Source of the DNA: Heterohyrax brucei
Lineage: Eukaryota > Chordata > Mammalia > Hyracoidea > Procaviidae
Assembly (NCBI GenBank): GCA_028571685.1
Contig: CM053164.1
Coordinates: 36,444,501 to 36,508,500 of the forward strand
DNA: 64,000 bases
Reading direction: 5' to 3'
Below the pieces are notes generated by a model that made no database searches, was not told the origin of the DNA, and saw only the letters and a program-made list of their open reading frames with translations. The position numbers and the translations under genes were made by a program. Below, one piece after another: positions 45,586 through 56,484 of this stretch (positions are counted from its first letter, which is position 1; every line of letters begins with the position of its first letter).

Positions 45586-46930
45586 ATGAATCCTTTCAAG
45601 TGGTTCTTGAGTCTGGCTAATAGTAATACTGTTGCTAACTCTGCTCCTATGGGTAAAAAGTGTCCTGCTAGTCCGTGGGCTCAGGTGGTGGCACACATCC
45701 GCAAAACAGCCCCACCAGTAGATCAGATATTGGTGAAAGGTGACCCTCAGGGTGAAAACATGTGTGATAACTTTTCGAAATTATGTGCGGATGAGAAGTA
45801 TAAAGAAGTTGGTTGGCTGGTCCTACTTGCATTAGATAAGCTGGTGAATGAAAAAGATGAGCTCAGGGCCTTGGAATCAAAGCTCTCATGTCGTGTGAAA
45901 GACCTCAAAGCTTCTGCTTGTGCTTTAAAAGAAAACCTCATTACCTTTAATAGCAGAGCCGAAACTGCTGAAAGCCAAACCCAGATGCTTATCATTAGAG
46001 TGACAGAATTGCAACCCCAGCTCAATTGCCAATCTCGAGAAGTATATGAAATTAAAGTGAGGGCATTCATTGGGAAAAAATGGGACCCTGAAACTTGGAA
46101 TGGAGACATATGGGAGAATGATATGGAAGCTGGGGACGCTGAGCCCCTCACTTCCAGTAAATCACTCCTGCCAGCTGAACCACAATGTGAAGGGATTACT
46201 TCGCGTTTGTCTGCCAAACCACCCCGCCGAGTAAAGCCATTATACCCTCCACTCCAACCCAATGAGATTAGCCGTAGTCCCCCTGCCTCTGAACAGCGCC
46301 TGCCTGAGTCATTGCCTGGGGCATGGCCTAAGGCAAATGCCTTACAAGAACATGTTGAAGATTCTAAAAACACTTCGGCACTGCCGATTTTGGCTTCTAG
46401 ACCTGTAACTAGACTTAAGTCCAAGCAAGCTCCAAAAGGTGAAGTACAAAGTGTGACTCAGGAGGAGATATGCTATACTCCAAAGGAACTACTTGACTTT
46501 CCTAACACATACAAACAGAAACCTGGGGAATATGCTTGGGAATGGCTGTTAAGTATGTGGGATAAAGGTTCAAGGAACATAAAGCTGGATCAGTCTGAAT
46601 TTATTGACCTGGGTCCACTGAGCACAGACTTCATTCAATGTTTCAGCTGGAGAAGTTAGGGAAGGACCTAGCAGTTTGTTTGGCTGGATTGCTGAAGCAT
46701 GGCTGATGCGATGGCCTACACTAAATCAAGTTGAATTGTCTTGTGGTGCTGTAGAAGAGGATATCCAAAGGCTTAGGGAAATTGGCATGCTAGAGTATAT
46801 TTATTCAGTTAGATCTTCAAATCCACACATAGAATGTCCAGAGGACATAACTTACCACAACTGTGAGAAACAAATTTGTGAAGGGAGCTCTGGGATCCTT
46901 GAAGACTGTTGTGATTGCCATTTTATGTAA
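45586..46930 (+). pseudogene. ERVL gag, first 357 codons open, then broken
   Basis: Gag forms the virus-like core. The frame at 45586-46659 starts shortly after the primer site and has a charged helical, coiled-coil-like region (about residues 82-150, LDKLVNEKDELRALESKLSC). A Pro-rich linker (about 205-290) follows. Then comes a segment resembling the capsid major homology region (about 309-331, QKPGEYAWEWLLSMWDKG). A stop follows at 46657-46659. Capsid-like sequence resumes in another frame (46676-46930), and Gly/Arg/Gln-rich text is found at about 46990-47090. I see no CCHC zinc knuckle. The mouse restriction factor Fv1 derives from an ERVL gag, so an open gag of this type is worth testing. 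I have no evidence that it is expressed. Confidence 0.82.
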
Positions 46931-47424
46931 ATCAGATATGACAGTGGGAGCTGCCCTAGCTGAATTAAGACACCTAACTACAATGGGGCTGACTGGATCC
47001 CGCAGTGGTAGGGGTCAAGTGGCTGCACTCAGTTGACAAAGACAAGGTGGGTGTGCTTACAGTAATGGACAGCAGAGGCAAAATAGTAATCGTAATAATC
47101 TGACTCGTACGGACATGTGGAACTGGCTACTTAGTCATGGTGTCCCTAGCAGTGCAATAGATGACCAGCCTACTAAGTATTTACTTGATATGTATGAAAG
47201 GATGAATTCTAGGTCAGGTGAACAGCAGTCTAACTCAAATCGCCAGAAGAGAGTCGTGGTCCCTGAATCAGTTCCCAGACTTGAGCGAGTTTAAGGACCC
47301 ACAACCCCTTGAATGAAGGGGAGGCCAGGTCCCTTTGAGGAAGAATTCTGATACCCTGCCAAAAATTTATACTGTTAATCTTTCTCCTGCCCTTCCCTAA
47401 AGGGATCTGCAGCCTTTTACAAGA

Positions 47425-47720
47425 GTGACTGTTCAGTGGGGAAAAGGAAATAATCAGACTTTTCGGGGACTACTGTACACTGGCTCTGAACTGACACTAA
47501 TTCCAGGAGACCCAAAACGTCACTGTGGGCCACCAGTCAGAGTGGGGGCATATGGAGGTCAGGTTATTGATGGAGTCTTAGCTCATGTTCATCTCACAGT
47601 GGGTCCAGTGGGTCCCCAAACCCATCCTGTAGTGATTTCCCCAGTTCCAGAATGCATAATTGGAGTAGATATACTCAGCAATTGGCAGAACTCTCACATT
47701 GGATCCCTGACAAGTGGAGT
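47425..47720 (+). pseudogene. ERVL protease domain, catalytic Asp lost
   Basis: Retroviral aspartic proteases work as dimers with a D-T/S-G active site. In the frame starting at 47425 the corresponding motif reads LLYTGSELTLIP: Tyr18 (codon 47476-47478) replaces the aspartate. The downstream flap and the C-terminal IIGVDIL block (about residues 77-83) are present. With no catalytic Asp the protease cannot work. The domain is continuous in frame with the RT that follows. Confidence 0.82.
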
Positions 47721-48490
47721 GAGAGCTATTATGGTGGGAAGAGCCAAATGGAAACCGCTAGAACTGCCACTGCCTAGGAAAATAGTGAACCAAAAGCAAG
47801 ACCACATTCCTGGAGGGACTGCTGAAATTACTGCCACCATTAACGACTTGAAGGACACAGGAGTGGTGATTCCCACCACATCCCCATTCAACTCACCTAT
47901 TTGGCCTGTGTGAAAAACAGATGGATCTTGGAGAATGACAGTAGATTTTCACAAACTTAACGAGGTGGTAACCCCCATTGCAGCTGCTGTTCCAGATGTA
48001 GTTTCACTGCTTGAGCAAATTAATACATCTCCTGGTACTTAGTATGCAGCTATTGATCTGGCTAATACTTTCTTCTCCATACCTGTTTCCAAGGACCACC
48101 AGAAGCAGTTTGCATTCACCTGGCAAGGCCAACAATACACTTTCACTTGCTTGCCTCAGAGCTATATTAACTCTCCAGCCCTATGTCATAATTTAGTCCG
48201 CAGGGACCTTGATTGCTTCTCTCTTCCACAAGATGTGACACTGGTCCATTATATAGATGACATTATGCTGATTGGACCTAGTAAGGAAGAAATATCAGTG
48301 ACTCTGGACTTATTAGTTAAACATTTGCATGCTAGAGGGTGGGAAATTAATCCCACAAAAATTCAAGCATCTTCCAACTCAGTGAAATTCCTAGGGGTCC
48401 AGTGGTGGGAGGCATGTCACAACATCCCTTCTAAAGTGAAGGATAAGTTATTGCACCTGGCTGCTCTGACAACTAAAAAAGAGGTCTCTT
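47721..48490 (+). pseudogene. ERVL reverse transcriptase, interrupted by two stops
   Basis: Same frame as the protease. Visible are PFNSPIWPV (stop TGA at 47911), then [16 protein letters not shown], a second stop (TAG at 48040-48042), AIDLANTFFSIPV, FAFTWQGQQYTFTCLPQ and the catalytic VHYIDDIML (about 48247-48273) with both aspartates. QLYNSP-like text is altered here to QSYINSP. The thumb (SSNSVKFLGVQWW) follows, then a frameshift near 48490. The YIDD catalytic pair is kept even though the gene is broken. Confidence 0.85.
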
Positions 48491-48578
48491 TGGATTTTGG
48501 AGGCAACATATTCCTCATTTGGGTATGCTACTTTGGCCTATTTATCATGTGACTAGAAAGGCTGCTATGTTTGAGTAG

Positions 48579-50325
48579 GGCCCAAAACAGGAGAAGGCTC
48601 TGCAACAGGTTCAGATTGCTGTGCAGGCTGCTCTGCCACTTGGGCCATATGATCCAGCTGATCCAATGGTGCTTGAGGTGTCAATGGCAGATAGAGATGC
48701 TGTTTGGGGTCTTTGGCAGGCCCCTATTGGTGAATCACAGCACAGACCTTTAGGATTTTGGAGCAAAGCTCTGCCATCCTCTGCAGATAACTACTCTCCT
48801 TTCAAAAAACAACTTTTGGCTAGTTACTGGGCCTTAGAAGAGACTGAATGCTTAACCATGGAACACCAAGTCACCATGTGTCCTGAGCTGCCTATCATGA
48901 ACTGGGTATTGTCTGACCCACAGAGTCATAAAGTTGGACGAGCACAGCAGCACTCCATCATTAAATGGAAGTGGTATATACGAGATCAGGCCCATGCAGG
49001 ACCTGAAGGCACAAGTAAATTGCATGAGGAAGTGGCCCAAATGCCCATGTTCTCCACTCCTGTAACATTACCTCCCGTCTCCCAGTTTGCACCTATGGCC
49101 TCATGGGGAATTCCTTATGACCAGCTGACCGAGGCAGAGAAAACTCGTGCTTGGTTTACAGGTGGTTCTGCACGGTATGACGGCACCACTCGAAGGTGGA
49201 CAGCAGCAGCACTACAGCCCCTTTCTGGGACCTCCCTCAAGGACAGCGGTGAAAGCAAATCTTCCCAGTGGGCAGAACTTCAAGCAGTGCATATGGTTGT
49301 TCACTTTGCTTGGAAGGAGAGATGGCCCGATATGTGGCTGTATACCAATTCATGGACTGTGGCCAATGGCTTGGTCAGTTGGTCAGAGACTTGGAAGGAA
49401 CATGACTGGAAGATTGGAGACAAGGATTTATGGGGGAGAGGTATGTGGATAGACCTCTGTGAATGGGCCAAAGAAGTGAAAATATTTGTGTCTCATGTGA
49501 ATGCTCATCAAAGAGTAACCTCAGCAGAGGTTGAGTTTAACAATCAAGTGGATAGGATGACCCGTTCTGTGGGAACCAATCATCCTTTTTCTCCGGCTAC
49601 CTCTGTCATTGCTCAGTGGGGCCATGAACAAAGTGGTCATGGTGGCAGCGACAGTGGTTATGCATGGGTCCAACAACATGGACTCCCGCTCACCAAGGCT
49701 GACTTGGCTACAGCCATTGCTGAGTGCCCAATCTGCCAGCAGCAGAGACCAACACTGAGTCCTCGGTATGGCACTGTTCCTCGAGGTGATCAGCCGGCAA
49801 CTTGGTGGCAAGTTGATTACACTGGACCACTTCCATCATGGAAAGGAAAGCGTTTTGTCCTTACTGGGATAGATACTTACTCTGGATATGGATTTGCCTA
49901 CCCAGCACAACATACTTCTGCCAAAACTACCATCCATGGACTTACAGAATGCCTCATTGACCATCATGGAATCCCACGCAGCATTGCCTCTGATCAAGGG
50001 ACTCACTTCACAGCAAATGAAGTGTGGCAGTGGGCCCATGCTCATGGAATTCACTGGTCTTACCATGTCCCCCATCAACCTGAAGCAGATGGCTTAATAG
50101 AACGATGGAATGGTCTCCTGAAGACACAATTACGCTGCCAGCTATGTGGCACTACCTTGCAGGGTTGGGGAAGTGTTCTCCAGGAGGCTGTGTATGCTCT
50201 AAACCAGCGTCCAATATACGGTGCTGTTTCTCCTATCTCCAGGATTTATGGGTCCAGGAATCAAGGGGTGGAAATGAGAGTGGCACCACTCACTGTTACC
50301 CCTAGTGACCCACTTGCAAGATTTT
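48579..50325 (+). pseudogene. ERVL RNase H and integrase, long open frame
   Basis: The frame from 48621 (623 codons to 50492; open since a stop at 48576-48578) carries the RT connection, RNase H and integrase. In RNase H the first Asp position is Gly181 (FTGGSA) and the third catalytic position is Asn243 (YTNSW), while Glu219 and a late VDRM aspartate remain, so it should be inactive. The integrase has an HHCC zinc motif (His335, His340, Cys369, Cys372). Its DDE core is complete: Asp399 in VDYTG, Asp458 in SDQGTHF and Glu494 in GLIERWN, with the usual 35-residue gap. It integrates viral DNA in intact elements. Confidence 0.88.
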
Positions 50326-50775
50326 TGCTTCCTGCCCCCATGACCTTATGCTCTGCAGGATTAAATGTCTTAGTTCCGAAGGGAGGAATGCTTCCACCTG
50401 GAGACACATCAATGATTCCACTGAACTGGGCTCCTTGTACCTCTGGATCAACAGACGAAGAAGGGAGTTACAATACTGGCTGGTGTGACTGATCTTGACT
50501 ATGACGATGAAACTGGATTGACATTACATGACGCCTCCTAGTTCTACCATGTCCTGATTAAGCTCAATGGAAAATTACAGCAACCCAACTCCAAAATGAG
50601 TGATAACAGCCCAGACACTTCAGGAATGAAGGTTTGGCTCACCTCACCACGCAAGGAACCACGACCAGCTGAGGTGCTTATTGAGGGCAAAGGGAATACA
50701 GAATGGGTTGTAGAAGAAGGTAGTTCTAAATATCAGTTATGGCCCCGCGATCAGTTGCAGAAACAAGGATTGTAA
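50326..50775 (+). pseudogene. ERVL dUTPase remnant downstream of integrase
   Basis: ERV-L pol carries a dUTPase after integrase, which limits uracil in viral DNA. Here the N-terminal part (LCSAGLNVLVPKGGMLPPGD) is in frame with integrase. Asn appears in the motif-1 position that usually has Asp. The middle is lost around 50430-50460. A fragment in another frame (GVTDLDYDDETGLTLHD, about 50478-50530) resembles the uridine-binding motif. A C-terminal piece (GMKVWLTSP to EWVVEEG, about 50625-50735) follows. It is clearly decayed. Confidence 0.75.
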
Positions 50776-50967
50776 TTGCTATGAGTATTCCTGCTTTGTA
50801 TGTGTGTACTGGATATTTTGTTTACTTATGAAACGTAAGATGTAAATGGGCTAATGCATTTTCAGTTGTACATGTGTTAGTTATGTTAGACATAAGTATG
50901 ACTTTGTAACTGTACTCCTTCAGAGACTGTGGATGGTAAGGTGAGATGTGCGCAGATGCTAAATTGA

Positions 50968-50979
50968 CAAGGGGTGGAC
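50968..50979 (+). promoter_or_regulatory. Polypurine tract
   Basis: A purine-rich AAGGGGTGGA run immediately before the 3' LTR, the usual primer site for plus-strand DNA synthesis. Confidence 0.65.
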
Positions 50980-51525
50980 TGTGGTGGTCAGGATTATGTC
51001 AACTTGGCTACTCCATATTTGGCTGCTGTATTAAGTGGCAGAGCGGAGTTTGTGGTGGCTCCCCACCCCTCGGCTCTCATCTCCTGACCTTCCACTACTA
51101 CTGCTGGTTTGCTCATGTAGCCAGGAGCTCTTGCTGTCTTCTTCCAGTGTCTGGTTCTGGGACTTGAACTAGCAGCTGTTGGACTCATCAGTCCCTACAG
51201 TCGGTGCTTGAGAGTCCTGCTCCCTGACCTGCCGATCCTGGGTTTGCCAGCCTCTGTTGCTTCGTCTCGCCACCAGTTTGGGGTCCACTGACCTACACAA
51301 CTGGTGATCTAGAACTCTGGTCTCTGACCTGCTGACTTTGGGTTCCTCAGCTTCCGTGGCCACGTGAGCCTTGTGCCAGGACTTGGGACATTCAGCTTCT
51401 GTGATTACGTGAGCTGTTTCCTATATCTGTATCTATCTATCTATCTACCTATCTATATTATAAATCTTTCCTTGTGCCTACACGTGTTACTGGCTTTGCT
51501 TCCCTAGAAAACCCAGCCTAAGACA
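50980..51525 (+). repeat. ERVL 3' LTR
   Basis: The 546-bp unit runs from TGTGGTGGTCAGG to CCCAGCCTAAGACA. It keeps the canonical TG start that the 5' copy has lost and has a longer TATCTA tract (51425-51456). Confidence 0.92.
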
Positions 51526-51534
51526 GTGTGCATG

Positions 51535-54500
51535 TATCAGTTGGTATGAATCGCCTTGATTCTGTAGGATATATTTCGAGCAGCAGAATTACTGGGTCAA
51601 ATTGTCTATCTAGATCCAGTGTTTTAAGAGAGCGCCAGATTGCTTTCCTAAGAAGTTGCACCATTTTGCAATCCCACTAACAGTGTAGGAGAGTTTCAAT
51701 TTCTCCACAGCCTCTTCAGCATTTGTTGTTTTGCATTTTTTGGATCATGGCCAACCTTGTTGGGGTGAGATGGTATCTCATTGTAGTTTTGATTTGAATT
51801 TCTTTAATAGCTAATGATCATGAGCATATCTGCATGTGTTTTTTGGCTGCCTGGATCTCCTCTTTAGAGAAGTGTCTGTCCATCTCCTTTGCCTATCACT
51901 TAATTGGATGATTTATCTTTTTCTTACTGGTATATCTTGTAGTACCTTATAGATTATGGAGATCAGGCATTGGTCTGACATATAATTGCCAAATGTTTTT
52001 TCCCATTCTGTAGGAAACCTTTTAACTCTATGAACAAAGACTTTGGATGAGCAAAAGTGTTTGATTCTTAGTAGTTGCCATTTATCTACTTTTTCTTCTG
52101 ATGATTGTGGTTTATTTGACACATTTTGAAGGCTGTCTATGTTGTATATTAAAACTTCCATTGTTGTTCCTACTTTTTCTTGGATGAGCCTTACCATTTT
52201 AGATTTGACATTTAGGTCTTTTACCCAGTGTGAGTTGGTTTTTGTATAAGGTGTAAGATATGGGTCTTGTTTTAATTTAGTGCAGGTGGATATCCAATTC
52301 TGCTAGCACCATTTGTTGAAAAGATTGTTTTTATCTCAGTTTAATGTCTTAGAGCCTTTGTCGAATATCAACTGTTGACAAGCAGATGATGTCATCTCTG
52401 GGGTCTCCATTCTGTTCCATTGATCTATCTGTTTTTGTACCAGTACCAGGCTGTTTTGACCCCTGTGGCAGTGTAATAGGTTCTAAAGTTGGGTAATGAG
52501 AGGCCTCCCAGTATGTTCTTCTTCTTTAGTAATGCTTTACTTATCTGAGGCTTCTTCCCTTTCCAGACAAAGTTGGTAATTTGTTTCTCCATCTCATTAA
52601 AAAATATCACTGGAACTTGTATTGAGATTGCATTATATAAGTAGATTGCTTTGGGTAAAATAGTCTTTTTCACAATGTTAAGTCTTCCTATCCACGAGCA
52701 GGGTAGGTTTCTCCATTTATATAAATCTCTCTTAGCTTCTTGGAGTAAGCATTTGTAGTTCTCTTTGTAAAGGTCTGTTATTTCTCTGGTTAAATTTATT
52801 CTTACATACTTTATCTTCTTAGGTGCTGTAGTAAATGGTATTGACTTGGTGATAGCTTCCTTAATAATCTTGTTTTGGTATAAAGGAATCCTACTGATTT
52901 ACTTATGTTTATCTTGTATCCTGAGACTTTGCTGAACTATTCTATCGGTTTGAATAGTTTCCTTACGGATTCTTTGGGATTCTCTGCACATACAATCATA
53001 TCACCTGCAAATAAGGAGATTTTTAGTCCTTCTTTGCCAGTGCAGGTGCCTTTTATGCCTTGGTCTTGTCTAATTGCTCTGGCTAGAACTTCTAGTACAA
53101 TGTTGAATAGGAGAGGTGAGAGTGAGCATCCTTGTCTAATTCTTGTTCTTAAGGGAAACTGTTTCAGTCTCCCTCCATTCAGCATGATGTAGGCAGTTGG
53201 CTTTGTATAAATGGGCTTTACTGCATAGACAAATTTACTGTCTATTCCTATTTTGCTGAGAGTTTTCAGCATGAATGGGTGCTGGACCTTATCAAACGCC
53301 TTGTCTGCATCGATAGACAAGGTCAGGTGATTCTTGTCTTTTGTGATTTTTATGTGGTTGATCACATTAATTGTGTTTCTGATGTTGAACCAGCCTTGCA
53401 TCCCTGGTATGAATCCAGCTTGGTCATAATGGATTATTTTTTTGATATGTTGTTGTATTCTATTTGCAAGAATTTTGTTGAAGATTTTTGCATCTAGATT
53501 CATGAGTGATAATGGTTTGTAGCTCTCCTTTTTGGTTGGGTCTTTCCCTGGCTTTGGTATGAGGGTCATGCTGGCTTCATAGAATGAATCTGGGAGTGTT
53601 CCAACCCTTTCTACACTATGAAATAGTCTTAGTAGTATTGGAGATAACTCTTCTTTAAAAGCTTGGTGGAATTCTGCAGTGAAGTCATCTGGGCCAAACC
53701 TTTTCTTGGTTAGTAGTTTTTGGATAACTTTTTCAATTTCTTCCCTTGTGATGGGTTTATTAAGTTGTTCTGCTTCACCTTGTGATAATTTGGGTAGGTA
53801 ATATGAATCAAAGAATTTGTTCATTTCCTCTATGTTTTCAAAATTGTTGGAGTACAGTCTTTCACAGTATTCAGCTAGGACATTTTTTATTTCTGTTGAA
53901 TCTGTTGTGACCACTCCCCTCTCATTTCTTATTTGGGTTATTTGTTTTCTCTCCTGTTTTTCTTTTGTAAGTTTACTCAATGGTTTGTCAATTTTGTTGA
54001 TCTTTTCAAAAACCTAGCTTTTGATTTTTTCAATTTTTCAATTGTTCTTCTGTTCTCTAATTCCTTTAGTTCTGCTGTAATCTTTATGATCTGTTTTCTT
54101 CTGGTGCCTGAGGGGTTCCTCTGTTGTTCTCTCTCTACTTGTGGAAGCTGTAGGGTTAGTCCTTTGATTTGATGTCTTTCTTCCTTCCAGATGTGTACAT
54201 TTATGAAGATAAACTGACCTCTGAGCACTGCTTTGGCTGTATCCCATAGGTTCTGGTAGGAAGTGTGTTTATTCTCATTGGAATCCATAAATGCCTTCAT
54301 TTCATCCTTGATTTCTTCTATAACCCATGGTGTTTTGAGCAAGGTGTTGTTCAGTTTCCATGAGTTTGAATTTCTTCCTATGATTTTTTCTATTGATTTT
54401 GACTTTTATGGCTTTATGATCTGAGAAGATGCTTTGCATGAACTCAATGGTGTGGATTTTGCTGAGAATTGCTTTATGTTCTAACACACGGTCTATTCTG

Positions 54501-55430
54501 GAGAATGTTCCATGTGCATGGAGAAGAAAGTGTAGTTGTCTGCTGATGGATAGAAAGTTCTACATATGTCGATGAGCTCTAGTTGGTTAATTGTGGCAAT
54601 AAGGTCTTCTGTGTCTTCATTGAGCCTTTTTCTAGACGATCTGTCCAGTAATTAGAGGGGAGTGTTGAAGTCTCCTACTATTATCGTGATCTATCCCTTT
54701 TCTGAGTGTAGTCAGTGTTTCTTTCATGTATTTAGGTGCTCTAATATTAGGTGCCTAAATATTTAATTTTGTCAAGTCCTGCTTGTGTATTGAATCTTTC
54801 AGCAACAAACAGTGTCCATCCTTGTCCACAATGGTAGATTTTACATTAAAATTGATTTTATCTGAGATTAGAATTGCCACACCTGCTGTTCTTTGTTCAT
54901 TGTTAGCTTGATATATATTCTTCCATCATCTAATTTTCAGTTTGTTCCTATCTTTAACTCTAAGGTGAGCTTTTTGTAGGCAACACATAGATGGGTGATG
55001 TCTTTTGATCCAAGATGTCACTCGATGTCTCTTTACTGGAGCATTCAGTCCATTCACATTCAATGTAATTATTGATAGCTATGTGTTCAGTGCGCCTTTG
55101 TGATGTGTTTATTTTTGTGTTAATGTTTTCTACACTGTTCTTATTAATCTGTTCTGTGACATTCTTCTTTGTGAGTTGATTTTTCACCTTTTTCAGGGTT
55201 TGTTTTTCAGTTGCTGAGACTCCTGTATTACATTTCTTGATATGGTATGTTGCTTCTTTATTTGCTTATGGCTGCCCCTGGGATCCTGCTTAATAAACTA
55301 TATATAAACCCAGTTTTGATTGCTGCCACTCTTGTCAACTTCCTCGCCATCTGGAAGGACTATAGCGACTGTAGTACATCCCTCTTTTTAATATAATGAT
55401 ATCATAGTTTACATGATATGACCACTAGAT
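51535..55430 (-). pseudogene. L1 ORF2 pseudogene, long open RT core
   Basis: The frame at 52937-53980 (347 codons) holds the RT fingers and palm: [53 protein letters not shown] and [20 protein letters not shown]. The catalytic motif reads LFAGDMIV (codon at 53003-53005 is Gly instead of Asp), so RT activity is lost. Upstream 53977-54342 holds the endonuclease-RT linker, 54302-54487 the end of the endonuclease and 52425-52673 the start of the C-terminal region (TNFVWKGKKPQ). The remaining C-terminal codons lie beyond the provirus at 44880-45008. Confidence 0.87.
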
Positions 55431-55519
55431 CATTTCTCTCACTATTGTAGCTTTGATTGTGTTTCGAGCCTTCCCTAACTGAGTAGGATTTGGGATAATG
55501 TGTCCTTCAAAAATATAAA

Positions 55520-56480
55520 GTTAGTGGTTTTGTGCTTCCAAGCCAAGAGATTCTTTCAGTATTTCTTGTAGCTTTGGTTTGGTTTTTACAATGTCTCTGC
55601 GTTTCTGTTTATCTGCAAACGTCTTAATTTCACTTTCATACTTGAAAGATAGTTTTGTAGGATATGTAATTCTTGGTCGGAAGTTCTTCTCCATCAAGGC
55701 TTTGAATGTGTCATGCCATTGTCTGCGTGCCAGCATCATTTCTGGGGATAAATCTGTTGAAAGCCTACAGAGTTTCCCTCTGAATATTAGCTTTGCTTTG
55801 AGTCTTGCTGCCTTTAAGAGTTTCTGCTTATGTTTCATTTTGTTAAGCTTGATTATAATATGTCATGGAGTCCTTCTTTTGAGATCTATATTGAGTGCCA
55901 TTCAATACATGTCTTGGATATCTATATTCTCTTCTTTCATAATTTCTGGGAAGCTTTCTGTCAACAGCTCAGCAAAATACTCTCTGTGTTCTCAGGTGTC
56001 TCACTCTGCTCAGGAACTCCAATTAATCATAGATTGTTCCTCTTAATAGAGTTCCACATGTTTCTTAATGCTTCTTCATTTTTTTTGTTTCTTTTTTCTG
56101 ATTTCTCCTCATAGATGCCAAAGTCAGTAGCTCTGTCTTCCAAATCAGAAAGTCTCTTTCCCATTTGTTTTGTTCTGTTTTCTTGGCTTTGAATTCAAGT
56201 TTCTATGTCTTTGATTTTGTTCTTGATCTGTTGGATTTCAGAGTACTCATCTTCCATCAGATTGAACAGCTTGCTTAATTTTTCATTTTGTTCTGCTGCA
56301 TTTTGTATGAGGTCTAGGAGGGCTCTCTATGTAATCCTTTTGTGTTCACCTTCTCATAGTTTCAAAAATGCTTCTTCATCTGGGAAGTTCTGAGGTGGTT
56401 TCTTTTGGGGGTCTTCTGATGCCATGGGTGATATCCGGGTTACCATTTTCTCCAGCATTTGTTGCTTTTGGGTCTTCATG
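55520..56480 (-). pseudogene. L1 ORF1 pseudogene
   Basis: The C-terminal RNA-binding domain is open at 55521-55838: MKHKQKLLKAARLKAKLIF, MLARRQWHDTFKALMEKNF, RITYPTKLSFKYESEIKTF and LQEILKESLGLEA. This is the conserved ORF1p carboxy-terminal pattern. The RRM-like and coiled-coil parts (55840-56480) are frameshifted. Plus-strand frames over this stretch (55579-56046) are shadows. Confidence 0.82.
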
Positions 56481-56484
56481 TGAG

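Larger units (their letters stand above)
45014..51525 (+). mobile_element. ERVL-type (class III) endogenous retrovirus, complete but defective
   Basis: Two LTRs flank gag-pro-pol sequence; there is no env-like frame, which is the normal ERVL state. The order is 5' LTR, tRNA-Leu-type primer site, gag, protease, RT, RNase H, integrase, dUTPase remnant, purine tract, 3' LTR. GTGTG flanks both ends (45009-45013 and 51526-51530), a 5-bp target duplication. The L1 sequence joins up when the provirus is removed. The LTRs differ at roughly 5-7% of positions by eye, plus a short divergent patch. That implies an insertion tens of millions of years old or somewhat younger, depending on the rate assumed. 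Assignment rests on the primer type, the integrase/dUTPase order and gag character. Confidence 0.93.

Noticed and set aside
45747..46424. 225-codon minus-strand frame
   Set aside because: Exact antisense shadow of the ERVL gag frame, with no independent feature.
50500..50960. Possible env gene between integrase and the 3' LTR
   Set aside because: The sequence is dUTPase remnant and short untranslated text; no signal peptide, transmembrane segment or long frame.
55579..56046. 155-codon plus-strand frame with hydrophobic stretches
   Set aside because: Antisense of L1 ORF1; the hydrophobic residues come from reversed Lys/Glu codons.
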